Shown: positions 55,462 to 64,000 of the stretch, piece after piece
How positions within the stretch are numbered: the first letter of the stretch is position 1
How the letters are laid out: every line of letters starts with the position of its first letter
Position numbers and translations under genes: made by a program
Notes under the pieces: model-generated
Told to the model about the DNA's origin: nothing
Database searches by the model: none
Seen by the model: only the letters and a program-made list of their open reading frames with translations
NCBI GenBank assembly: GCA_011503125.2
Contig: WWBZ02000022.1
Coordinates: 4,774,001-4,838,000, forward strand
Length of the DNA: 64,000 bases
Reading direction: 5' to 3'
DNA from: Botryosphaeria dothidea
Lineage: Eukaryota > Ascomycota > Dothideomycetes > Botryosphaeriales > Botryosphaeriaceae

Positions 55462-58032
55462 TCCTAGGATCTTGCGGAGGGCTAGGTTCTGTAGTATCTG
55501 TGCTTATCTCTTAAACTGCACCTGTTGATTCCAGTAGAGTTCGGATCCGTAGTCGGTAACTGTAGTAACGCATGCTAGGTATAGTTGGCGAACAGCTTGG
55601 GGAGATAGTCCTCGTTTAATATTAGCCAGTCGGGAGAGTCTCTAGAAAGCTGAACGTGCTTGGCTAATCCTTATAGATACGTGGTCTTTAAAGGTTAAGC
55701 CGGGATCAAAGAAGACTCCTAACCAGCGGACGAGCTGGCCTGGCTTTACTATATTTCCATCAGGGAGTTGGATTGTAGTTTGTTGAGCCTCAGAGTTCTT
55801 CTTTTTAGAGCCAAAGTTAATCAGTTCCGTCTTTCGAAGGTCAAACTTAATATAGTTTTCTTTGCCTCGTTTAAAGAGCTCCCCTACCTCCTCTTCTAGT
55901 AGACGTTTATTACGTTTATAACTGCCGGAGCTAGTAATTAAAGCAATATTATCAATATATGAGAGGTATGTAATCCTTGTCTTAGGGAAGAGCTCGCGGA
56001 GGTATATTAGGAAGAGGATAGGAGAGACAGGGCTCCCCTGGGGGATCCCCGTCTCTATCGGGCTAAACTCTTCTATTTCCCCATTAAAGGAGCAACTAAG
56101 CGTTCGGTTCTTTATAAATGACCTTACCCACGATAATAGATTAACCGGGAGTCCGATTCGAGCCATAATTGCTAGAAGTTGTTCGTCTGCCACATGGTTG
56201 AAAGCACTCTTTATATCAAGGAATAGTACAGAGGTCTTCCGACCTAACCGTCTATTTTCTTGGACCTTGTTTGTAAGGAGTAGCGTAGCATCAATGGCTG
56301 ACTTCTTTAGCCTTCCCCTAATCTGGGAGGGGTCGAGGAGGTTAGAAGTCTCAGCTAGGTAGCCTAGCCTTTTTGCTATAATTCGTTCTAGTACTTTCCC
56401 AAGACAGCTAAGGAGGGAGATAATTCGGTACGACTTTGGGTCAGCCGTGTCTTTCTTTCCTTTCCCTAGTATAGCTCCAGTAGCTGTCCGCCAACCGACG
56501 GGGTGGTATCCGTATTTAAGTAGTATAGCAAACACTTGATAGAAGACCTCTGGGGATGCTCTATACGCATAGATAATAATCTCCTGCGTAATAGCATCTG
56601 GCCCAGGGGTTTTTCCTTTTATCTGGGTGAGGCAGGCGTACTCAAGCTCCCGTTTACTTAGTTCGGGCCAGTCCCATTTGTCCGAGGGCTGGTACTCTGA
56701 CCAGTTAAACGGGTTTGCCTTAGGGGGTTCTAGAAAGAGTCCTGTGCGTAGGGCTAAGCACTTCCCTTTAAAAGACCCTTCAAGGTCTCCAGCTCTATTC
56801 CGGATCTCAGGGATCCTTTCGTAGGCTCGGGGCTTTGTATAGGACATGGCCTTAAAGATGTTCTCCGGGGTATTGCTCTTCAGGAAGCAGTTCCAGTGGT
56901 TCCGCTTTTCTCTCTTGATTGCCTTAAAGTATATATTCCGGCTCCGGCGTACTACTTGAGAGTTCTCTTGGGATAGATGGCGTCTATTCCTAGTCACTGT
57001 TTGACGGAAGGCTTGCCTGAGTTTAGTAAGTTCCTCTATCCACCATAGCTTCGACCTAGGTCCTAGTTTAAGGTAGGGGATAGTCAAACTTGCTGCTGCT
57101 GAGATTGCACTAGAGAGGGTTTCTCTAAGCTAATCTAGCTGTGGGACCGTATTACTTAAGCCATTAACTATTTTCCGTGAGGTGTCCTGGGTTAGGCCTA
57201 CATTCCCAGTGTCTTGGAGGACATTATCTAATTGGGCCTTGACCTGGTCTTGAAGAACCTCTTGAAACTTCTTCCAGTCTGCCTTCTTTGTATTAAACTT
57301 TACTATTTTAGCCATAGATAGGGGTTCCTATATTCCTTCTGGCCTGATTGTAAAGAAGATTGCCTTGTGGTTAGATCCAAAGTCTGGGAGGACTTCCCAT
57401 GAGGAAACTCTTCTGGCGAGGCCTGGGGTCGCTAGCGTAAGGTCGATTACTATCTCTCTCTCTATATGGCTCCTATAGAAGGTACCAACCCCGGGCTTAT
57501 TTAAGAGGGAGAGATTGTTGGACTCAATCCAGTCCACTAGCTGTGTTACTCCAGAGGAGGTTGGTAATAAGGGATCCCACCACGGATGGTGGGTATTAAA
57601 GTCTCTAGCTATAATAGTAGGGAAGTTTATTTACTAGAAGTTTACTACCCTTTCCATTGTTCGCTGAGGGCTTATTTCCTCCTGCCTATTCTGATTATAT
57701 AGATTTAGAATGTGGAATTTCGATTTTCCTTGCTCCACCTCTAGGAGAATCGTATCTGGGCTAAGGAGGGCTGTGGCCTTGTAGTTAATCTGCGTGTTTT
57801 TAAGAAACCTTAACACGTAGACTAAAGTACGAGGCCTTTGACCAGGATGGTGTACCGGGAGGATCTGGCTGAACGAATTATGGTTTATAGATCGTCTCTC
57901 TGTTGGGTTGTCTAGGCTTAAAATATACGGTTCTTGGATTAGAACAAGGTCTATTTTGAGCTCGACTGCAAGTTCTAGGATTGACTCTATTACTAGGATA
58001 CTCCGGTTGAGGTTGGCTTACAATATCCTCAT
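55462..58032 (-). pseudogene. LINE-3b ORF2: endonuclease and reverse transcriptase
   Basis: The start ATG at 58032 is followed within a few codons by a stop where LINE-2 has Gln. The endonuclease (about 57990-57330) shows LIQEP, a DFN-type motif and a GSNHKA block. Reverse transcriptase sits in a 481-codon open stretch (57087-55642) with a PGPDAI block, LDIKSAFNH, GIPQGSPVSP and YIDN in place of the catalytic YIDD (near 55950). The Asp to Asn change alone would abolish polymerase activity. All blocks share one frame. Confidence 0.87.
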
Positions 58033-58049
58033 AGATTCTATTATATTTA

Positions 58050-59378
58050 GATTCTGGAGCCGTGCGAGGTCTTTCTCGGTTTAAGGAGTTCTGCCTTACA
58101 TGAAACTCTAGTAATGGTTAGTCGCTTCGAGATAGCACGTTAAGCTTCCTCCTTAGTCTTAAATGCGAGGACGATTAAGCCTACCCGGCTCTGGAAGCGC
58201 TTCTCCTTACTAGAGAGCTAATATAGGTCTCTAATTACCCGAAGGCCGGTGTTAAAATTGGAGACTTCCTTAGTAATCCACTTCGCAAAGTCTCCTCTTA
58301 GCATGTTCCGGAGATCCTGGGTTGGGACTCTATGGACTGCAATCTTAGCCCATGCTTCGCTCTCTTCTATAGATTTGATTGGGATAACTAAGTTAATAAC
58401 CTCCCTATATTTAAGGAGGAAGGCCGTAGATAAGAATTCAGAGGCTGTAATGACTAGGTTGCCCCTTATCGACACGGTGACTCCTGCCACTACTAGCTTC
58501 TTTCCGGGGGTACTTTTTGCGAAAGCCTCATTAAACCTCTCCCTAAATATTAGGGAAATACTTTCGAGTGGTGTGACTGGTTTAGCCGTTACCTATCGAG
58601 AGATTTTTGTAGGTAGGGGGGTAGGCTTTCTGGCTGCGGCTTTGGTCGGAACTTCTTTCTATTCTTCTCCACTTCCAGCAACGCTTGCAAACGAGCGTAT
58701 CTGGGGCTAATGTCTCGGTTGGGATTGAGCATAGGGTTGGGTCTAAGGGGGTATAGGGGTCCTAGTAGGTTGGGTAGGGGTGGTTGCTGCTGGGGCTTTC
58801 TTTAGTTCCTTTGTCCGGTTGGCCAGGGCATTTGCCGTGTTTTCCAAGTGGCGGAGTTAGCCCTGGAATGCTGCCTTGGCCCTACTTACAGCACCTTTCT
58901 CTATAAAGTCTCTAAATACTTGAATCAGGTCCGAGAGGTTCCGAGCCTTAGTTCGGTCTTTCTCGAGGGGGATTGCCTTTGTAAGGCAGTCAAAGGCAAT
59001 GTCAATAGCCTGTTGAACTGATTCAATCTGTCCAGAGAAGCTGGCCCTCTCTAGGGTCTCTTGAGCTTGGTGTGCTGATAGGGCATGGGTTGAGGCTCGG
59101 AGGCCTTCGGCCTGTACCTCGCCCTCCTGAAGCCGGGCACGTGCCTGGAATCTAAAGACCGGGGGAGGAGAGAGGCTAGTTAGGTCGATTGTACGCTTTT
59201 GCCCTTAGGCTATAGGGGTAAGAGCCTCGATGGTATCGTCCTGGGTGTTTTCCATTTGGATTTCGTTCTGTTCGGGCTGGGGGATTCCGTATTCCGTTGG
59301 TGGGGCTGAGGGGCTTGTAATAGGGGAGCCTAGGATTACCCTATTAGGCGGTGGACTGCCTAGGGGGTCTAGGGGCAT
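58050..59378 (-). pseudogene. LINE-3b ORF1
   Basis: The usable frame starts at an ATG at 59378; the LINE-2-equivalent start upstream is lost through a one-base insertion in an A-run near 59435. It has several stops. The C-terminal half (58490-58218 open) matches the LINE-2 ORF1 C-terminus. Likely the RNA-binding ORF1 protein of the element. Confidence 0.7.
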
Positions 59379-59802
59379 ATCGCTGGGTAGGTTCTCGTGG
59401 TCGAGATAAGGTTTAGCGGGGCTTGGCGAACCCTAAAAAATTCTGCGGAAGTCGGGACAGAAGGGGCTATACTGGGGCTAGCGGGTGTTCCCCTCCGGGT
59501 ATCCCTATGCAACTCTATCTAGGGTTTCTTTATATGCTAACGGAGCTTGGGATGGAATTTAGGAGGAATCGGGAGTGGTTTAAGGTTAGGATAGGTGTGC
59601 GAAATTCGCGTTGGATTCTAGAGCCCCTAAACGTCTCTTTTCCACGCAACTACGCCGCAGCGCGTGTAGCTGTGAGGCTAAGATTCGAGGGCCTAGCTAG
59701 GGGAATTAAGAGCTTTCGAGCGGTACCGGTCTTGGCGCTTTTTCTCGAGGTGTGTCGGCTGAGGTCACGCGTCTTGGTCGCGGTATGTAAAGAATGCCGG
59801 TG
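59379..59802 (-). other. LINE-3b 5' untranslated/promoter region
   Basis: Highly similar to 40446-40731 of LINE-2 up to about 59751; the last 51 bp to the TSD are not in LINE-2. GC-rich, and the likely seat of the internal promoter LINEs need. Confidence 0.6.
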
Positions 59803-59864
59803 TTAACCACCCGTATATCCGGCCTCTATCGTTCCTTTAGCCTATCGACCGGTTATCTAGTCCG

Positions 59865-60233
59865 TGTCATAAACGTGGCTTATATAGACTCCTTACTTGT
59901 TTACCTTCGTTAATTTAAAATCCGGATCTAGACTTACCTGCTTACAAATCAGGAAGCTAGTATTTTAGTTCGTTCTTTATATATATAAAGCTCGCCCCTC
60001 TGCTTTGTAGTTAGTTCTTTAGTCTAGTAATGAGTATTCCTCGCGTATAACTTGGTACGCCTTAAATTAAACCTTGCTTACCTCCCTCGTCCCTCGTTCC
60101 TCGTCCTTCGTCTCTCGCACCTCGTACCCTCGCCCTTTGAACTATACCCTTATACTTCGGCATTGCTTTACCCCTACTGCCTTTACCGGCTTCGTTACCT
60201 CGTCTCTCCGCCCTCTAAGGTCCGTTTATTATA
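59865..60233 (+). repeat. Gypsy-A 5' LTR
   Basis: 369 bp, TGTCATAAACG to CGTTTATTATA; shorter than the other full LTRs because of fewer GACGAGG-type units. Preceded by GTCCG. Confidence 0.9.
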
Positions 60234-60297
60234 TTTTGCTAGACTCTCTCTAGTAGGCCTAAAGCTCTCGCCGAAGCCCTAGACTGTAATCCCCAAA

Positions 60298-61542
60298 ATG
60301 GTTGATGGAACTATACCTCCTGATCCTTGGGATACGCTCTTCTAAGTCCTTAATTAAGTCTCTACTCCTATTAACGCTCGTCCTACCTTCCCTAAAGATA
60401 TCCCGGTTTCTCTACGCGTTATTCTTAGCTAGGCATACGCTAGAGGAAGATAATCTTGCCTAAGATCCGATATCGATTTACCGGTTATCCCTAAGAATGC
60501 TACGAACGCCTAAGTTGCTTGCATCTTTTACTACTACGGTTATGGCCAAGATAAAGCCTTCGCCCGACTCCAACTACTAGCCCCGAACCTCCCTACCAAC
60601 ACGCCGGCTACTACGTCCACGGTATCTTCTTTAGAAACCCCGGTCTCTCGTCCTCGTATCCCTAAGGTATCGGATCTAGAACCCTTTAAAGGAGAACGCA
60701 CTCGGTCCTAGAACTTCGCCACGCAACTGCAACTTAAATTTGCCTCGGACCTATCTACCTTTGCAACGGATACAGCTAAGATTACCTACGCTGGTTCATA
60801 TCTTCGCGATACTGCGTATACCTGGTTTACTCCCTACGTCTCTGCTTCTACTAGTTGGGTCAACTTCGACAACTACGAGTCCTTCTACCAAGCTCTTAAG
60901 GCCGTATTCGATGATCCTGACTCCTACGCAACGGCTAAACGATCCCTCCTCGCACTTAAGCAAGACAAGTCCTGCTCGACTTACTACTTACGGTTTCTCT
61001 CGCTTATTACGACTCTTAGTTAGAAGGAAAACGCAGTAAAGATTCACTACTTCCGCCTTAGCCTTAAAGAGAACCTTAAGGATCTTCTTATTGGACGTTC
61101 TATGCTACTAGAATTCGAAAAGTTCGCTGAGGCTTATATTATACTAGATAACTAACTCTATGCTCGAACCGTTGAGAAAAAGACACCCTTAGCTCGTACT
61201 TCCACCTCGATCCCTTCTTCTCTTACACTAGCTACTCCTCCCGCGCCAACCTCGATCCCCCAAAGTAAACCTATGGAACTGGATGCCTCCGCTCGAAAAG
61301 CGTACCGAAGAGCCAATAATCTCTGCGCTTACTATGGTGATCCGAACCACTAGGTACGTGAGTGCCCTAAGGCAAAGGGTCCAAAGGGTTCAAAGGGTCT
61401 AAACCTTAATTCGACCACAACTGCACCTTCTCCGCCCACCTCGCTACCAGTAATAAGTCCACTCGTCTCCTCTAAAACCTCGACTTCTACAACTCCTCCT
61501 ACGGCTTTAGTCCTCTACGTGTTAAAAAACGTAGAAGGCTAG
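60298..61542 (+). pseudogene. Gypsy-A gag with intact ATG but internal stops
   Basis: 414 codons plus stop, the same length as the copy at 24195-25439. The ATG is kept, but stops replace Gln and Trp in several places. The zinc knuckle near 61325-61370 has one Cys changed to Tyr and its Trp to stop. It is the mirror image of the other copy, which has the open frame without the ATG. Confidence 0.87.
61524..61530 (+). promoter_or_regulatory. Slippery heptamer A AAA AAC, second copy
   Basis: Same heptamer, frame and distance to the gag stop as at 24207-24213, kept although the surrounding codons have drifted. Confidence 0.7.
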
Positions 61543-62375
61543 GTAGTACCCGGCACCTGCCTAGCCCCCCGCCACTTTCTACTTCAAATCAATTCTCTAT
61601 TCTTGCTTCTTTATCTTCGAACCTCGGAATACTCTCATTTTCACCCCCCGAACCTCGTACCTCGACACCACGCGCTATTAATCTCGGAAAACGCCTACTC
61701 CTTATTCTTAAGTTAGTAGTTAATAATATAATCGAAACCTCGTCTATACTAGACTCTAGTGCTTCGTCCTTGTTCATAGATAATGCTTTTATTAAGGAAC
61801 ACTCGCTCCCTACTCGTCAAAAAACATAACCTAAATCCCTCGAGCTGGCTAATAGATCTATAGCTAGGTGGATTACTCATAAAGCCGACCTTTAACTCGA
61901 TATTGATTAATACTAAGAACTCCTTACCTTTTAGGTAACTAAGCTTAGTTAATATCCTCTTATTCTTAGAAAGCCTTGGCTAGAAAGGCACGATCCATAG
62001 ATTCTCTGGTTAAGAAATACTATTACCTTCGCTTCTCCTTTCTACCAAGTAAATTGCTTACCTACTCGACAACCTACGATTATGCCTCCTAACCCGCCTT
62101 CGATCTCTTGCGCTACGGTATCCTACGCCGCCCTTACTCGTTATATCCAACGAGATAAGACTAGGATCTATACCGTATTAATTAAGGAAATCCAAGAACA
62201 CCTCGATAACCTTATAAAAACGGAATAATAAACCCCGGAGCAAGAACTCGAAACCCTCCGTTTACGAATTCCGGCTCGATTTTACTATCTTCTTCCTTTC
62301 TTTACTAAGAAAGAGGCCGATAAGCTTCCCCTATATCGATATATTAATTATAAGATTTCGCTAGAAGAGGGTAAG
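61543..62375 (+). pseudogene. Gypsy-A protease region
   Basis: In the -1 frame after the heptamer. The protease active site is DSSA (near 61752), with Gly changed to Ser. Several stops. It ends in GTAAG at the Copia-B2 LTR. Confidence 0.78.
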
Positions 62376-62518
62376 TGTTGAATTATAATTGTTCGTATTA
62401 CTAGATGATGAGTGGCATGAGGAGGAGGGTAGGTGACCCTGCAGCCTCTTATATAGTAGCTATCTAGCAAATTTTCGCTGTTGATCCTTGGTACAATAAG
62501 ACCCTGTTTCTCCTAACA
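62376..62518 (-). repeat. Copia-B2 3' LTR
   Basis: 143 bp; on the minus strand TGTTAGG to TTCAACA. Same family as the solo LTR at 395-547. Confidence 0.87.
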
Positions 62519-63388
62519 GTTTATAGTCCAACACACCCCTTTCGTGCCTTGCCTAATAGGGAAGTGTACGATAAAGAATCAAGGAATGACAACGGTGTTG
62601 AACCTTTAAACTTGTAGAGGGTGTTGAATCCCGAAAGTATAGAAAAAATAACGTATAAAGAAGCAAGGAGAAGAGGCAAATAACAAGGCGTGCTAGTCCT
62701 CAAATAGTACTAAGCCAACGCTCTTAATAAACTAGTTATGCTTTTGCCTAGGTAACGCTTTAGTAAGGCCGTCTGCGATCATGACTGCTGTAGGCGTCCA
62801 GCGTAAGTAAATATTTCCTGCTTGAGCCTCTTAACGTAGCTAGTAGTAATAAATATTAATATGACGAAGCCGGGTATTAAGCTTTCCCATATTCTCCTGT
62901 ATTAAGCGCAAGGTTTACGTGTTGTCACACTGTACGTCAATCCGATGGCCCGGATCGAACTGAATACCACGGAAGAAACGTTTCCACTAGAAGCATTGCT
63001 TTACTACTTCTAATAGAGCTAGAAGCTTAGCTTCGGTAGTCGAGGTAGTAACTATCGGCTATTTTATTGCCTTCTAATCAACGGATGCGCCGTATAGCAT
63101 GATTATTAAGCCTTGGTGGCTCCTTCGAGTATCATGGTCGTTTCCGTACGCAGCGTTACTACTAATTATGAAGATATTCTTCTTATCCTTAAGGAAGCCC
63201 TAATAGCATAAGGTAAGTTTCCGGGTTCCAGCCAAGTAACCGAGGAGCCTTTGTACGAGTTCTAGATGGCGAGGAGAGGGATTGGTGAGATATGATGAGA
63301 GTGCTGAACACGTATAAGCAATGTCTATACGTGTGCTTATAGCAGCAAACTGAATTAAGCCGATCTTGCTCTGAAATGTGTAGATGTC
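62519..63388 (-). pseudogene. Copia-B2 RNase H fragment
   Basis: Minus-strand Copia RNase H and the preceding stretch. Reading right to left: the SALSSYLTNPSPRHLE block near 63290, an EAKLLALLE block near 63020, and the ADGLTKAL motif near 62760, close to the 3' LTR. Several Gln/Trp-type stops. Related to but distinct from the Copia-B at 48966. Interrupted on the right by the Copia-B LTR at 63389. Confidence 0.83.
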
Positions 63389-63536
63389 TGTTGGAAATCA
63401 CGTGTTTTGCATATTGCTTTTGCAACACCAGATAGCTTAGTCACTCACTTACGTATATAAGGAGGGTGGGCCACCTACGCCCTTCCTCCTCATGCCAATC
63501 ATCAATAGATCATCATTGTTCATCAACATACCAACA
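63389..63536 (+). repeat. Copia-B 5' LTR of an element running off the window
   Basis: 148 bp with perfect TGTTGG and CCAACA ends, the least altered member of the family here. The left flank is ATGTC; the matching copy should lie past 64000. Confidence 0.92.
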
Positions 63537-63548
63537 GTTATGAGCCCG
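63537..63548 (+). other. Copia-B primer-binding site
   Basis: GTTATGAGCCCG immediately after the LTR. Eleven bases are complementary to the conserved anticodon-arm sequence GGGCUCAUAAC of initiator tRNA-Met, which indicates priming by an internal tRNA fragment as in Drosophila copia. Confidence 0.7.
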
Positions 63549-63844
63549 GAATCACTTCCAAAACTCGTTATCCATCGTTTGATCTCTGTATAAGCGTCTC
63601 ATACGCTTATAACGTTCTCTCTGCGGTATCTAGAAGAACACTGTGTTGTTGCACCCTGCTGTAACACACTGCGACCGTGCGACGGCTTCCCTCCACGTGT
63701 CATTTCATCAACAGTCATCACGACACAGCTATTTGCCTTAACATCGAGCATCTCAAGTGTCTGATACACGTTCCTAGCTAGCTTTAACCCTTTTGGTTAG
63801 CTATACGACGTCAACTGACGAATAGCACCTATTCGTCACCCACC

Positions 63845-64000
63845 ATGTCGTCTTCGAAGCCAATTATCGTCCTCAAGTCTTCGCAAGACTAGGATGAATA
63901 GTTCTTCATCGTCCAATCGCGTGCAAAGAAGGCTCGCTTATACGACTACATCGATCCAACCAAGGACTCACGTCCGCAACAACCAATCGCGCCCACCAAG
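63845..64000 (+). pseudogene. Copia-B gag start, truncated by window
   Basis: ATG in a CACC context opens a frame typical of fungal Copia gag N-termini, with TAG stops at codons 16 (63890) and 19 (63899), each fitting TGG to TAG. It continues past the window. Confidence 0.7.

Larger units (their letters stand above)
53929..59802 (-). mobile_element. Full-length LINE-3b with 14-bp TSD
   Basis: A 5,874-bp Tad-like LINE on the minus strand. The direct repeat TTAACCACCCGTAT flanks it at 53915-53928 and 59803-59816, fixing both ends. Order: 5' untranslated region (59802-59379), ORF1, ORF2 with endonuclease, reverse transcriptase and RNase H, then an (AAAT)n-type tail at 53929-53942. RIP is moderate. 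The same family occurs as LINE-3a at 40748-48965. Confidence 0.93.
59865..62375 (+). mobile_element. Gypsy-A, 5' part
   Basis: Plus-strand Gypsy-A with its 5' LTR (59865-60233), gag (60298-61542) and the protease part of pol, cut at 62375 where Copia-B2 is inserted. The rest of the element must lie beyond the Copia insertions to the right. RIP is heavier than in the copy at 20083-25892. Confidence 0.9.

Overview
The window looks like a repeat-rich, non-core region of a filamentous ascomycete (Pezizomycotina) genome. Evidence: a fungal-only Zn(II)2Cys6 regulator, fungal-type Ty3/Gypsy elements with a C-terminal chromodomain, short-LTR Copia elements, Tad-like LINEs, and transition mutations of the RIP type (CpA to TpA on either strand) that turn Gln and Trp codons into stops. 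I cannot name the species. Only two ordinary host genes are convincing: an AflR-like Zn-cluster regulator (565-1896, minus) and a small secreted protein (52105-52569, plus). Almost everything else is transposon, and I found target-site duplications (TSDs) for most insertions by eye.

Layout. 1-2583: unmutated DNA with the regulator and a solo Copia LTR 12 bp past its stop codon. 2584-27416: two oppositely oriented, heavily RIPped copies of one Gypsy element (Gypsy-D; arms 2823-8703 and 9494-27416) separated by a Gypsy-B fragment. The first arm holds a solo Copia LTR. The second holds, in order, a solo Gypsy-A LTR, a complete Copia-A (12307-17819) and a complete Gypsy-A (20083-25892). 27417-34759: 5'-truncated LINE-1, a Gypsy-A scrap, and Gypsy-B interrupted by a tRNA-derived SINE whose 3' end matches LINE-1. 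34760-48965: LINE-2 (minus), then LINE-3a (plus) split by a complete Gypsy-C (42514-48545) with LTRs that look identical. 48966-50674: 3' half of a Copia-B. 50675-53914: the only other gene-bearing island, with the secreted-protein gene between two LINE-4 3' ends and downstream of a solo LTR and a cluster of palindromes. 53929-59802: full-length LINE-3b with a 14-bp TSD. 59865-64000: 5' part of a Gypsy-A, broken by a reverse Copia-B2, which is itself broken by the 5' end of a Copia-B that runs off the window.

How it fits together. The elements form a nested archive: old saturated-RIP Gypsy-D at the bottom, less mutated Gypsy-A, Copia-A and Gypsy-C on top. Functional details survive: an A AAA AAC slippery heptamer just before the Gypsy-A gag stop with pol in the -1 frame, an initiator-Met half-tRNA-type primer site in two Copia families, and a SINE/LINE pair sharing a 3' tail. 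No coding sequence of a mobile element appears fully intact. Family labels (Gypsy-A, LINE-3 and so on) are mine and local to this window.
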